Assembly: GCF_900104795.1 (NCBI RefSeq)
Contig: NZ_FNTG01000002.1
Coordinates: forward strand, 3,224,001 to 3,288,000
Reading direction: 5' to 3'
Source of the DNA: Burkholderia sp. WP9
GTDB lineage: Bacteria > Pseudomonadota > Gammaproteobacteria > Burkholderiales > Burkholderiaceae
DNA length: 64,000 nt
Within the stretch, counting starts at the first letter, position 1. The number at the start of each line of letters is the position of its first letter. Below the pieces are notes generated by a model. It did no database searches, was not told the origin of the DNA, and saw only the letters and a list, made by a program, of their open reading frames with translations. Positions 39,742 through 48,819 of the stretch are shown piece after piece. The translations under genes were made by a program, and so were the position numbers.

Positions 39742-41085
39742 CTAGCCGTGTCGCAGGCAAAAAGCCGAAGACGGCGGATTGGCGAGTCGCGCGAGATTCT
39801 CGGGGTTCAGGCGGCCCATCAATTCGACAAAGCTCGCCACGCTCGCCGTACGTAGCGGGCGATAGTCGATCTGGTGGCGCTCGCACACGCGCTTGAGCGT
39901 ATTCATCGAATCATGATCGACGCAGTCAACCGGAAACACCACAAGATCCGCTCCCGGCAATGCCGCGGCAAGCAGGCCTTTGCGGTCTTCCACGCCGCCG
40001 TCGTGCACGACCAGATCGCCGCCGGCCGCTTCCACCAGCCGCTTGAGCGCGGCGTTGGAGCCTGGCCTTCCGCCCACATACACGATCCGTTTGCCGCGTA
40101 CGCTGTCGAGGCTCGCCTCGCGCGCGCCCGGTCCGCTCGCTGCGTCGGCGGTCGCGTGCTCGAGGGCGTCGCATTCGCTCTGGACCAGCTTGAGCAGCGT
40201 CAGCGTTTGATCATAGCGTTTGCGTAGCGCGAGCGCCGCGTCCTGTTCCTGGAGCACCCGTTGCTCCGCGGCCTCGCGACGGTTCGTATGCAGCGCGACA
40301 CGCTGATCGGCATCGGCCAGTTTGTCGCGTAGCCGGTGTATCTCGGCTTCGAGACCGGCGGTGTCGGCTGGTAACTGACGGGGTGTCCGTGCTGTGAGCC
40401 GGGCGATCTGCTCATGGAGCGCGGCAAGCGACGCGTCGTGTTGCAGGCTGAGTTCCTGCATGCGGCGCTGCTGCCGTTCGATTTTGTCTCTCAAGGCGGC
40501 GTTTTCCTCTTCGAGCGCGACCAGCCTGCGAATGTCCGCGCGATTGGCGGCGCCCACCAGATGCGACAGCATGTGCAAGTCGCCGAACGCCTTCTGGCGC
40601 ACGGGCATGGTTGCATGGGGATGCGTCATCAACGCCCAATAGGCCGGTGGGATGTCGCCGCTTTTCAGCGCTTCATCCCAGCGATCGAGCAGGTCCGCGT
40701 CGTTCGTGGCCTTGTCGAAGCGGCGGATCGCGCCGGCATAGTGGTCGTCGAGCAGCTTGTGGAGCGCTTTGGCGGCCGCACCGCCTTCGATCGCGAGTTC
40801 GACCGCCGCGTGATGAATCTCCAGATCGCTCGCGTCGTGGCGATCGAGTCCCGTGAATTTGGGCACCAGCTTGCGCAATTCGTGCGTGCCGAGACACGTG
40901 CCGATGATCGAGCAATGCAGATGGCTGTCGAGTTCGCCGAGGCGCGCGCGCCGTTTGGTATTCGGGAGCGACACCTTGCCGGGCGTGCAGCACGGATCGG
41001 TGCCGCGCATGCCGGTCACGGCAAGCTCGTCGCCGGAGAGTTTCAGACGCGTGGGCTGGGCGAGGCGAAACGGGGGCGTGTGCAT
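39742..41085 (-). CDS. DUF2325 domain protein
   Basis: 447 residues. The C-terminal ~100 residues form a DUF2325 domain, RIVYVGGRPGSNAALKRLVEAAGGDLVVHDGGVEDRKGLLAAALPGADLVVFPVDCVDHDSMNTLKRVCERHQIDYRPL, a Rossmann-like fold usually near other unknowns. The middle ~120 residues (about 190-300) are a long coiled coil. The N-terminal ~130 residues are helical with HCSIIGTCLGTHELRKLVPKF and Cys/His pairs that could bind metal. No membrane segment. The DUF2325 Gly-Gly-Arg-Pro-Gly turn suggests nucleotide binding (inference). It lies beside the Mo regulator on the opposite strand with no clear functional link. Confidence 0.88.
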   Translation of the reverse strand: MHTPPFRLAQPTRLKLSGDELAVTGMRGTDPCCTPGKVSLPNTKRRARLGELDSHLHCSIIGTCLGTHELRKLVPKFTGLDRHDASDLEIHHAAVELAIEGGAAAKALHKLLDDHYAGAIRRFDKATNDADLLDRWDEALKSGDIPPAYWALMTHPHATMPVRQKAFGDLHMLSHLVGAANRADIRRLVALEEENAALRDKIERQQRRMQELSLQHDASLAALHEQIARLTARTPRQLPADTAGLEAEIHRLRDKLADADQRVALHTNRREAAEQRVLQEQDAALALRKRYDQTLTLLKLVQSECDALEHATADAASGPGAREASLDSVRGKRIVYVGGRPGSNAALKRLVEAAGGDLVVHDGGVEDRKGLLAAALPGADLVVFPVDCVDHDSMNTLKRVCERHQIDYRPLRTASVASFVELMGRLNPENLARLANPPSSAFCLRHG

Positions 41086-41808
41086 GGGAATCTCGAATCC
41101 GGTTTGGTGTCAGGCGGATTGAAAGTGCGTGCAGAGCGCGTCGCGCACTTTCGCTGCGCGAGCGTGGGTACCGATATATTCAGAAAGATATAGCGGTGGA
41201 CGAGAGAAAGCGTTCATCTGTGGCAGTGGCGAATCAGTCGTTCGAGCGGGCGAGGGCGGGTTCGGCGGAAGCGTCGACGACATCGCGGATCGACTCGGCG
41301 CGACCGCGCTCGGACGCCGACTTCACCGCCACGATGGTCGACGAAAGCTCGTTCGGCAAGCGCCCGAGGCGTCCTGCCGGAGCGGATGAAATGGATCGGC
41401 TGCGCACCGCTACTGGCTCCTGCTTGCTTGTTTTGCTTCGTCGCGCGCGGCGGGGAGGCGCGATGAAAGACACGCCGCCACGCCCCACGAAGCTTACCGT
41501 GATATTCGGCAGGATATAACGAAAAGCAAAAAGTGTGTTGAATAGACGCCGTTTCCCGATGCATTACGCCAGGTTGAATCGCGATCGGAGAGTCGCGCGA
41601 CCCCAACTCCGGTCCGCCTGCTCTCGCCAGCCGCCCTCTGTTCGGCACCGCCCTCTGCCGCGCAGCGTGGCGTCGAACGGATAGGCGTGCCGGGCCGCCC
41701 ACGTGGGCCCGGTTTTCCGTTATCGTGTGCTGCGTGTCCGTCGCCGAATTTTCGCCGGGCCGCTTTCCGGATCGCATTCACGACCGGGCAACGCAAAACA
41801 TCAAAACA
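41086..41808. other. Intergenic region upstream of NTF2-like gene
   Basis: About 720 bases between the divergent DUF2325 and NTF2-like genes. Frames covering it have no domain or ribosome site. The most notable element is a terminator-like hairpin at 41690-41716. AT-rich pieces around 41170 and 41510 could be promoters, but I see no paired -35/-10. Confidence 0.6.
41690..41716 (+). terminator. Orphan terminator-like hairpin
   Basis: Perfect 7-bp GC stem CCGGGCC/GGCCCGG with a 9-nt loop followed by TTTT. There is no plus-strand gene upstream, and it lies ~90 bases before the NTF2-like start, so it may end a small RNA or act as an attenuator. Confidence 0.55.
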
Positions 41809-42288
41809 ATGAGCCATCCCAACACCGAACTGATCCAGCGTTTCTACACGGCGTTCCAGCAACGCGACGCCGAAACCATGGTGGCCTGTTATGCCGACGA
41901 CGTCGTCTTCAGCGACCCGGCGTTCGGCGAGTTGCACGGCGACGAAGCGCGCGACATGTGGCGCATGCTGGTGGCGCGCGCGCAAGACTTCTCGCTGACG
42001 TTCGAAGGCGTCGAAGCGGACGACCGTCACGGCCGCGCGCACTGGGTGGCCAGTTACCTCTTCAGTCAGACGGGTCGTGCGGTGGTCAACCGCATCGACG
42101 CCCGGTTCGTGTTCCGCGACGGCCGTATCGTCGAACATCGCGACAGCTTCGATTTGTGGAGCTGGACCCGTCAGGCATTGGGCCTCAAGGGAACGCTGCT
42201 CGGCTGGTCGCCGCTCGTGCAGCGCGCCATCCGCGCCCAGGCGAGAAAGGGGCTCGACCTTTACCGGCGGCGGCAACGGCGCGCGTGA
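41809..42288 (+). CDS. NTF2-like/SnoaL family protein
   Basis: 159 residues with an NTF2-like cone fold: MSHPNTELIQRFYTAFQQRDAETMVACYADDVVFSDPAFGELHGDEARDMWRML at the start, then the curved-sheet strands GRAHWVASYLFSQTGRAVVNRIDARFVFRDGRIVEHRDSFDLW. SnoaL relatives are polyketide cyclases, steroid isomerases or unknown; the family cannot be placed on function from sequence alone. Basic C-terminal tail. Start chosen at MSHPNTEL. The next plus-strand gene starts 92 bases downstream. Confidence 0.9.
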   Translation: MSHPNTELIQRFYTAFQQRDAETMVACYADDVVFSDPAFGELHGDEARDMWRMLVARAQDFSLTFEGVEADDRHGRAHWVASYLFSQTGRAVVNRIDARFVFRDGRIVEHRDSFDLWSWTRQALGLKGTLLGWSPLVQRAIRAQARKGLDLYRRRQRRA

Positions 42289-42380
42289 GCCGCGCGTCGC
42301 CTTCAGGCCGAGGGCGGCGCGCTTGCTATCATTCAGCCACGTGATGCTGTATTTCTTCAAGCGGACGAACGAGGAACGTT

Positions 42381-43259
42381 ATGCCAGTAGTGGATGCCGC
42401 ATGGGAAGAGTGGCTGAGCAGCAACGTGGCGCGCGGCTGCAGTCCGGATTCGATGATCGACGCCATGGTGCAGGCCGGTTTCGCCACAGATGCCGCGCGC
42501 CTCGCCGTGCACCAAACCTTTGGCCTGAACCCGGCCAATTCCGCCTTTGCCGCGGCCGCCGCGACCGAGGCGGCGCTAGCCAAGGCCGCGCCGCAAACGT
42601 ACCAGTACGACGATCCGCCCGTTGCGCGCGGCAACGTGATCCGGGCGTACGATCGTGACGTGCGCGTGCTGATGCGCTGCGAGCGGCCACAGGTGATCGT
42701 GTTCGGCGACGTGCTGTCGCCGGATGAGTGCGCCGAGATGATCGAACGCTCGCGGCATCGGCTGAAACGGTCCACCACTGTGAATCCGGACACCGGCAAG
42801 GAAGACGTGATCCGCAACCGCACCAGCGAAGGCATCTGGTATCAGCGCGGCGAAGATTCGTTTATCGAGCGGATGGACCGGCGCATTTCGAGTCTGATGA
42901 ACTGGCCGGTCGAAAACGGCGAAGGGTTGCAGATCCTGCATTACGGCACGACCGGCGAATACCGCCCACATTTCGACTACTTTCCGCCGGATCAACCCGG
43001 CAGCGCGGTGCATACCGCGCAAGGCGGCCAGCGCGTGGCCACGCTGGTGATCTATCTGAACGACGTACCCGACGGCGGCGAAACGATCTTCCCGGAAGCG
43101 GGCATGTCGGTCGCGGCACAGCAGGGCGGCGCGGTGTATTTCCGCTATATGAACGGCCAGCGTCAACTCGATCCGTTGACCTTGCACGGCGGCGCGCCGG
43201 TGCTCGCCGGCGACAAATGGATCATGACGAAGTGGATGCGCGAACGTGCTTACGGCTAG
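42381..43259 (+). CDS. Fe(II)/2-oxoglutarate oxygenase, prolyl-4-hydroxylase type
   Basis: 292 residues. The jelly-roll metal triad is clear: HFDYF (His197, Asp199), LHGGAPVLAGDKWIMTKWMRE (His269), with Lys279 for the 2-oxoglutarate carboxylate. PDGGETIFPEAG and VIYLNDVP are conserved between these. The N-terminal ~70 residues are extra, rich in Ala. In bacteria such enzymes hydroxylate proline in EF-Tu or small peptides; the substrate here is unknown. Cytosolic. It is read in the same direction as the NTF2-like gene, with a 92-base gap. Confidence 0.93.
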   Translation: MPVVDAAWEEWLSSNVARGCSPDSMIDAMVQAGFATDAARLAVHQTFGLNPANSAFAAAAATEAALAKAAPQTYQYDDPPVARGNVIRAYDRDVRVLMRCERPQVIVFGDVLSPDECAEMIERSRHRLKRSTTVNPDTGKEDVIRNRTSEGIWYQRGEDSFIERMDRRISSLMNWPVENGEGLQILHYGTTGEYRPHFDYFPPDQPGSAVHTAQGGQRVATLVIYLNDVPDGGETIFPEAGMSVAAQQGGAVYFRYMNGQRQLDPLTLHGGAPVLAGDKWIMTKWMRERAYG

Positions 43260-43349
43260 CGCACGCGCACTCCGCGCAGCCGCCTGAGCGGCGCTAGCGG
43301 ATTTGCTCGCCGGCCTGATTCGTTGTGGTGTGGTTCGCCCGCGCCGTGT

Positions 43350-43784
43350 TCAAGCTGTCTTGTAGACGTCGGGGTTATGCAACTCCATATAGCGCTCCGG
43401 ATTCGCCGGTGCCCGGAAGCCATGCGGCTCGTAGACGTGATGCGCGTCCGTCGTCACGAGCATGATTCTCCGCAAAGCCTGGAGCGAGGGGCTCGCGAAT
43501 ACGTGCTTCATCAATGCGGACGCATATCCCTTGCCGCGATAGGCCGGCAGCACGAAGACATCGCACAGATACGCGAAGGTCGCTTCGTCCGTAATCAGGC
43601 GCGCGAACGCGATCTGCCGGCCGTCGATATAGCCGCCGAAACATAGCGAGCCCGCGACAGCCCGCTCGAATGTTTCGCGCGGCATGCCCTTGGCCCACGC
43701 GGTTTCCTGCGACAGGAACGTGTAGACCGTTTCCATCTCGAGATCGGCCTTGTTGCTCGAAATCGTCGACTCGTGTGTGTGCAC
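43350..43784 (-). CDS. GNAT family N-acetyltransferase
   Basis: 144 residues with the GNAT acetyl-CoA binding loop VFVLPAYRGKGYASALMKHVF (Q/RxxGxG/A-like) and C-terminal HHVYEPHGFRAP, a common substrate strand. Motif B and D are present. Targets include small amines and protein N-termini, and cannot be picked from sequence. It is followed on the minus strand by the MFS gene about 40 bases upstream (43822), so the transporter and acetyltransferase may share a transcript and could jointly handle a toxic compound (inference). Confidence 0.92.
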   Translation of the reverse strand: MHTHESTISSNKADLEMETVYTFLSQETAWAKGMPRETFERAVAGSLCFGGYIDGRQIAFARLITDEATFAYLCDVFVLPAYRGKGYASALMKHVFASPSLQALRRIMLVTTDAHHVYEPHGFRAPANPERYMELHNPDVYKTA

Positions 43785-43821
43785 TGTGTCTCTCCGCCTG
43801 TTTTGTCGAAGCGTGCCGCCG

Positions 43822-45261
43822 TCAACCTTTCGCCGGATCCTCGCTGCCGCGCGACCCGCCGCCTATGCTCTGGCCGGCATTTCGTGCGAGACCCATGTAA
43901 CCGGTCACGGATACCAGTGTCACCACGCCCGCGAACAGGAACGCGAGGCGAAAATCGTCGAGTGTGAACAGGCGGCCCGTGGTCTCGCCGTTGAAGAAGG
44001 CCGCCGCGCGCAACGACACGGCGCCGAATGCGATGCCGAGGCCGATCGTCATCTGCGCCGCCGCGCTCCATAGCGTGCTGGCCGCGCTCATCTGCGGTTG
44101 GGCGACGTCAGCGTAGGCCAGCGTGGCGAGTGTCGAGAACTGCATCGAACGCGCCACGCCGTAGACGAATACGACGAACAGCACCAGCACGAGCGGCACG
44201 TTCGGCGTCAGCAACCCGCACGCGATGATGAACACACCGGCCACCGTCACGTCGACGATCGACACCATGCGGAAACCGTAACGCTGCAGGATGCGCGTGG
44301 TCAGCGCCTTCATGCCGAGATTGCCGAGCGCGCTCGCGAGCAGCAACAGCCCCGACTTGAACGCCGACAAGCCAAAGCCGACCTGGAAGAGCAGCGGCAT
44401 CAGATAAGGCACCGCGCCGATGCCGATGCGCGTGAACGACCCCGTCACGACGGTCACGGAGAAGGTCGGGATCTTCAGCGTCGAGACATCGACGAGCGGA
44501 TGGGGATGACGTTTCGCGTGCTGGAACGCCACCACGCCCATCAGCAGGCCACCGAGGATGATCGCGCCGGCGACCCACGGATTCTCGCCGGGCTGGCTCG
44601 CCAGTTCCGCGCCATAGAGAATCGCCGTCAGCGTTGCGCCGCTCAGGAGCAGGCCGACCACGTCGAGCGGCTTGCGTTCGGTGCCGCGCAGGTTCGGCAC
44701 CAGCGCGAGCGCGATCGCCATGGCCGCGAGGCCGAACGGCACGTTGAGCAGGAAAATCCAGCGCCACGACGCGTAGGTGGTGATGAAGCCGCCAATCGGC
44801 GGCCCGACCACGGGAGCTGCAATTGCCGGCCATGTAATGGTGGAAATCGCCTGCATCATGCGGCTTTTTTCGGTGCTGCGGACCACGATCAGGCGGCCCA
44901 CCGGCACCATCATCGCGCCGCCCATGCCTTGCAGCAGACGCGCGGCGGTAAACTCCACGACGTTCTGCGAGAGACCGCACAACACGGAGGCCACGGTGAA
45001 TATGCCGATCGCGCTGAAGAACACCGTGCGTGAGCCGCAGCGGTCGGCGACCCAGCCGCTTGCCGGAATGAAGATCGCCAGCGCCAGCATGTAGGCGGTC
45101 ATGCCGAGACTGAGACTGTTGGGACCCACGCCGAACGAGTGCGCCATCTGCGGCAGCGCAGTGGCGATCACGGTGGTGTCGAGGTACTCCATGAAGAAGG
45201 TGGCGGCGACGATATAGGGCAGCCAGCCGACATGCGCGTTGCGCGTATCCGTGCCGCTCAT
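43822..45261 (-). CDS. DHA2-type MFS drug exporter
   Basis: 479 residues with about 14 hydrophobic segments. Opening motif VAATFFMEYLDTTVIATALPQMAHSFGV and motif A PASGWVADRCGSRTVFFSAIGIFTVASVLCGLSQNVVEF are standard for EmrB-like exporters; PVVGPPIGGFITTYASWRWIFLLNVPFG is motif C. It is shorter and lacks the long tail of the other MFS exporter in this window. Drug or solute substrate unknown. The GNAT gene lies just downstream and is probably co-transcribed. Confidence 0.92.
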   Translation of the reverse strand: MSGTDTRNAHVGWLPYIVAATFFMEYLDTTVIATALPQMAHSFGVGPNSLSLGMTAYMLALAIFIPASGWVADRCGSRTVFFSAIGIFTVASVLCGLSQNVVEFTAARLLQGMGGAMMVPVGRLIVVRSTEKSRMMQAISTITWPAIAAPVVGPPIGGFITTYASWRWIFLLNVPFGLAAMAIALALVPNLRGTERKPLDVVGLLLSGATLTAILYGAELASQPGENPWVAGAIILGGLLMGVVAFQHAKRHPHPLVDVSTLKIPTFSVTVVTGSFTRIGIGAVPYLMPLLFQVGFGLSAFKSGLLLLASALGNLGMKALTTRILQRYGFRMVSIVDVTVAGVFIIACGLLTPNVPLVLVLFVVFVYGVARSMQFSTLATLAYADVAQPQMSAASTLWSAAAQMTIGLGIAFGAVSLRAAAFFNGETTGRLFTLDDFRLAFLFAGVVTLVSVTGYMGLARNAGQSIGGGSRGSEDPAKG

Positions 45262-45618
45262 TGCGCTGTCTCCGCCGCGCTGCGTGCCGTGTCGTGCGAA
45301 CGCCGGTGGGCGTCGATGCGGTGAGCGCGCCGGTGCGTTGGGCGCGATGGTTTGGCCTTCATGTTCTTGCGACTACCTTTCGAAAACGTGTTTCCGGCAT
45401 CCGCGCGAGGCGGACGAGCGACGCGCGCGCAGCCGCGTTTGACGCGCTCGCGCAGCCATCCTGGATGGCACGCGAGCGCCAGCCCTGAATCCTAACGCAA
45501 TAAATGGCGCCACACCGAAGGTGAGGACGGTCGCCGCGCATCACGCAGGCGGCGCATGGGGCATGCCTGCAAGCCGGCCTGCGCCCCTCTACCGGAAACA
45601 CTGCTTTCTATAAACCGC
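45262..45618. other. Intergenic region between MFS exporter and PEP-mutase/ICL genes
   Basis: About 357 bases between two minus-strand genes. It should include the exporter promoter. Short overlapping frames look like shadows. I find no strong terminator after the lyase gene and no clear regulatory repeat. Confidence 0.55.
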
Positions 45619-46500
45619 TCAGTCTTTCGCGGCGTACTCGCGGTCCAGCTTGTCATACAGCGGCTTGTTGACGAGCCGCTGACGTTCGCTAAACGGCGCG
45701 ACGAGCGTGGCGTCCTCGTCGAGGCGGCCATTGCTCTTCAGCGTGCCGAGCGCGCGCTGCATGCCGAGCACCGCGCCTTGCAGCGCCGCATTCGCGTACA
45801 GCACGATGCCGTAGCCGAGCTTGGCGAGCGCCTCGCGCGATTGCACCGGCGTCTTGCCGCCGATCACGATATTGATCAGTTGCGGCTTGTCGAACAGACC
45901 CGGCAGACGCTCGATGTCGGCGAGCGATTCGGTCGCTTCGATAAACAGAATGTCGGCGCCGGCTTCGATGAAACGATGGCCGCGCTCGATTGCGTCCTCG
46001 ATACCGTGGACCGCGGCCGCGTCCGTGCGCGCCATGATCTGCAGATTGCCGTCTTCGCGGGCATCCACGGCTGCGCGAATCTTGCCGACCATCTCGCTTG
46101 CGCTCACCACTTCCTTGCCGGCGAAGTGGCCGCATTTCTTCGGCATGATCTGGTCTTCGAACTGGATCACGTCGGCGCCGCTACGCTCGAGCACGCGCAC
46201 CGTCTGGCGCACGTTCAGCGCGTTGCCGAAGCCGGTGTCGGCGTCGACGATCAGCGGCAGCGCAACCGCGTCGCGAATTCGCGCCGTGTGGTCGGCCACT
46301 TCAGCAAGGCCGATGAAACCGAGGTCGGGCAGGCCGAGCGACATATTGGTGACCCCCGCGCCCGTAATGTAGATCGCCTCGAAACCGGCGTCCTCGATCA
46401 CGCGCGCGCTCATCGCGTTGAAGGCGCCAGGCACGAGCAGGCCCTGGCGTTGGTTGACTTTGGCGCGGAAGGCGGCGCGGCGGGTAGCGGAAGTGCTCAT
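45619..46500 (-). CDS. PEP mutase/isocitrate lyase family enzyme
   Basis: 293 residues of the ICL/PEPM fold. Active-site signatures are DADTGFGNALNV (metal Asp86/Asp88) and MPKKCGHFAGKE (catalytic Cys123 with Lys/His). Members are methylisocitrate lyase, oxaloacetate decarboxylase, dimethylmalate lyase and CPEP mutase; the KKCGH loop is typical of methylisocitrate-lyase-like enzymes. With a PrpR-like activator beside it a propionate or methylmalate role fits, but no prpC, prpD or acnM lies here. The sigma-54 promoter and GGAG ribosome site are just upstream. Confidence 0.92.
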   Translation of the reverse strand: MSTSATRRAAFRAKVNQRQGLLVPGAFNAMSARVIEDAGFEAIYITGAGVTNMSLGLPDLGFIGLAEVADHTARIRDAVALPLIVDADTGFGNALNVRQTVRVLERSGADVIQFEDQIMPKKCGHFAGKEVVSASEMVGKIRAAVDAREDGNLQIMARTDAAAVHGIEDAIERGHRFIEAGADILFIEATESLADIERLPGLFDKPQLINIVIGGKTPVQSREALAKLGYGIVLYANAALQGAVLGMQRALGTLKSNGRLDEDATLVAPFSERQRLVNKPLYDKLDREYAAKD

Positions 46501-46539
46501 GACAGTGTGTCTCCAGAAGGAAAAGGCAGGGCGTAGTTG

Positions 46540-46555
46540 TGCAGGAAGCGTGCCA
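46540..46555 (-). promoter_or_regulatory. Sigma-54 promoter of the lyase gene
   Basis: Read on the minus strand the -24/-12 sequence is TGGCACG-CTTC-CTGCA, one base off TGGCAC-N5-TTGCA. Transcription would begin near 46529, giving a leader of ~28 bases with a GGAG site before the lyase ATG. Confidence 0.85.
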
Positions 46556-46584
46556 TTTCGTCGTCTCGGCGATTTGGTTCGAAC

Positions 46585-46597
46585 AATCAACAGGTTA
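46585..46597. promoter_or_regulatory. IHF site in the lyase control region
   Basis: AATCAACAGGTTA matches the WATCAANNNNTTR IHF consensus at every position. It lies between the activator repeats and the -24/-12 element, where IHF bending would bring the activator to sigma-54 polymerase. Confidence 0.7.
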
Positions 46598-46642
46598 GCT
46601 GGAAAGCCGAGGCGTGACGGTTGGTGGCACAATGGAGCCCGT

Positions 46643-46673
46643 GTTCCGTGGAACGTTTCATGGAACGTTTCAG
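46643..46673. promoter_or_regulatory. Tandem activator-binding repeats (PrpR-like UAS)
   Basis: Two back-to-back 12-mers: GTTCC-GT-GGAAC (perfect palindrome) and GTTTC-AT-GGAAC (one change), then a third half GTTTC. They lie ~90 bases upstream of the lyase promoter and just before the activator's start codon, so one set of sites can serve both enhancer function and autoregulation. Confidence 0.75.
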
Positions 46674-46692
46674 AAAAGAACGGAGCGCTGCT

Positions 46693-48693
46693 GTGTCCAC
46701 TTTCCCGTCGTCCCTCGCGAATGCCGATCCGGGCCGCCCAGGCGTTGCATTGGTGAGTATCAGCCGGTTGCAGTCGCTTTGCGAGACCGTCGCGCCGCGC
46801 TATGCCGGGCGCGCGAAATTCTTTTCGGTTCGGGAAGGCTACGGCGCCGCCGTCACCGCCTTGCAGGCTTACGTGGACGCGGGTTCGGTGGACGTCGTGC
46901 TGGCCGCCGGCTCGAACGGCGCGTACCTGCGCGATAACCTGAATGTGCCGGTGGTGATGGTCAAGGTGAACGGCTTCGACGTGCTGAGCGCGATCACCCG
47001 CGCCACGACCAGCTGGCCCAACGCGCAGATCGGCCTCGTCCTGCACGAAACGATCTCGCACGAACTGGCCGACCTGAGCGCGTGGTTGAAAGTCGGCCTG
47101 AAACAGCGAGCCTACCGTTCGATCGACGAAGTGCGGCTCGCGGTCGACAACCTCGCCGCCGAAGGCTGCAGCGTCATCATCGGACCCGGCATGGCCTGCG
47201 ATTTAGCCCAGCAGGCCGGCCTCGCGAGCGTGTTCCTGTATTCGCTGGGCGCGGTCGAGGAAGCGTTCGAGCGCTCCGTGGAACTGGCGCGCGTGAGCCG
47301 TCAGAAGGAATCTAAACGCGTGCGCCTGAATACGATCGTCGCGCATCTGCGCGACGGCGTCGCCGCTTTCGACGACGCCGGCCAGGTCGAGGCCGTCAAC
47401 CCGGCCATGCTCGATCTGCTCGGCATCGACCGCGAGCGGGACGTGTCCGCGCAAGTGGAGCGCGCCGTCGGGCCGCTGTTGCGCGAGACGCTCGACCATG
47501 ACCTTCCCATCGAGGAGCGTATCGAGCAGATCGGCGCTCGCGCGCTGATCGTCAATTGCGTGCCGATCGTCGAACAGGGCGTGCGCTCCGGTTCCGTGGT
47601 GACGCTGCAGGACGCGCTGGTCGCGCAGCGGATCGACCGCTCGCTGCGCACCAGCCAGCGGCCGAAACATCTGGTGGCGCGGCATCAACTGGACGATCTG
47701 ATCGGCGACTCGGCGGCGCTCGGCCGTGTGCGGCGGCTCGCGCGCGCAGGCGCGGCGCACGACGCGACCGTGCTCCTCACCGGCGAAAGCGGAACCGGCA
47801 AGGAACTGGTCGCGCAGGGCATCCATAATGCGAGCCGGCGGCGCGGCAATCCGTTCGTCGCGTTCAATTGCGCGGCGCTGCCCGAAGGGCTGATCGAGAG
47901 CGAACTGTTCGGCCATGAGGAAGGCGCGTTTACCGGCGCGCGGCGCGGCGGCAAGCCGGGCCTGTTCGAAATCGCCCATACCGGGACGATTTTCCTCGAC
48001 GAAATCGGCGAAATGCCGGCGGCGCTGCAAAGCCGTCTGCTGCGGGTTCTGCAGGAGCGCGAGGTGATGAAGCTCGGTTCGGGACGCGCCACGCCGGTCG
48101 ACGTGCGGGTCATCGCCGCCACGCACCGTGACCTGCACGCGCTGGTCGAGCAGGGCGGATTTCGCGCGGATTTGTATTTTCGTCTGAATCTGCTTCAGAT
48201 AGAATTGCCGCCGCTACGCGAACGTCGTGAAGACGTCCCGCAACTGGCGCGGCACTTGTTAAGCCGCAGCGCGCTCCAATATGGGTTGTCGGAGGCCGCG
48301 GTGGAGCGGGTGCTGGCGTTTCTCGCGCCCCTGTTCGCCCGCTACGCGTGGCCCGGCAACGTCCGGGAGCTGGAAAATCTGCTGACGCGCGCCGCAATCT
48401 ATCCTGGCGGCGCTGCCGGCGAAGCCGGTGAGGATTGGCAGGCGGTGTTTCCGGAATTCGGACGCATGGAGCAGGCGACGGCCGGCAAGGCGAGCATCAG
48501 CGTCTCAGGCATAAGCGGCCCGAACGGCTCGAACACCACCGCCGAAGCCGCCCGGGCCCGCTCGAACCCGACCCGAGAGGACGTTCTGGACGCTCTCGAA
48601 AAGGCCGGCGGCAACCGCGCAGCGGCAAGCCGGGCGTTAGGAATCGGCCGCACGACCCTCTGGCGGCTCATGAAAGACCAATCCACGGCGTGA
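46693..48693 (+). CDS. PrpR-type sigma-54 transcription activator
   Basis: 666 residues. N-terminal ~200 residues are a PrpR sensory domain ([52 protein letters not shown]), then a PAS-like segment ([25 protein letters not shown]), an AAA+ module with [14 protein letters not shown] and [10 protein letters not shown], and a Fis-type HTH ([22 protein letters not shown]). PrpR senses 2-methylcitrate in enterics; here the ligand may be the neighbour enzyme's substrate. I chose GTG at 46693 because GGAG lies seven bases before it and earlier starts run through the tandem repeats at 46643. Confidence 0.93.
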   Translation: MSTFPSSLANADPGRPGVALVSISRLQSLCETVAPRYAGRAKFFSVREGYGAAVTALQAYVDAGSVDVVLAAGSNGAYLRDNLNVPVVMVKVNGFDVLSAITRATTSWPNAQIGLVLHETISHELADLSAWLKVGLKQRAYRSIDEVRLAVDNLAAEGCSVIIGPGMACDLAQQAGLASVFLYSLGAVEEAFERSVELARVSRQKESKRVRLNTIVAHLRDGVAAFDDAGQVEAVNPAMLDLLGIDRERDVSAQVERAVGPLLRETLDHDLPIEERIEQIGARALIVNCVPIVEQGVRSGSVVTLQDALVAQRIDRSLRTSQRPKHLVARHQLDDLIGDSAALGRVRRLARAGAAHDATVLLTGESGTGKELVAQGIHNASRRRGNPFVAFNCAALPEGLIESELFGHEEGAFTGARRGGKPGLFEIAHTGTIFLDEIGEMPAALQSRLLRVLQEREVMKLGSGRATPVDVRVIAATHRDLHALVEQGGFRADLYFRLNLLQIELPPLRERREDVPQLARHLLSRSALQYGLSEAAVERVLAFLAPLFARYAWPGNVRELENLLTRAAIYPGGAAGEAGEDWQAVFPEFGRMEQATAGKASISVSGISGPNGSNTTAEAARARSNPTREDVLDALEKAGGNRAAASRALGIGRTTLWRLMKDQSTA

Positions 48694-48713
48694 TAGCCCG
48701 CGAGGGATGGTAA

Positions 48714-48728
48714 ATAGTGTCAAACTAT
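48714..48728. promoter_or_regulatory. OxyR-like half site upstream of ahpC
   Basis: ATAG-TGTCAAA-CTAT fits the ATAG-N7-CTAT dyad used by OxyR tetramers; the second expected dyad is poorly conserved. TATTAA at 48757-48762 may be the ahpC -10. About 90 bases before the ahpC start. Confidence 0.5.
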
Positions 48729-48819
48729 CGCCATCATTAAAACAATCCGCTTTACCTATTAAGCGCCGTCTGACATACTGACTCCACTTTCCAACCACTC
48801 AGAAAGAGGACTCAGCAAA

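Noticed and set aside
46621..46692. Longer PrpR-like protein starting at 46621 or 46660
   Set aside because: These starts run through the tandem activator repeats; GTG at 46693 has a GGAG at ideal distance.
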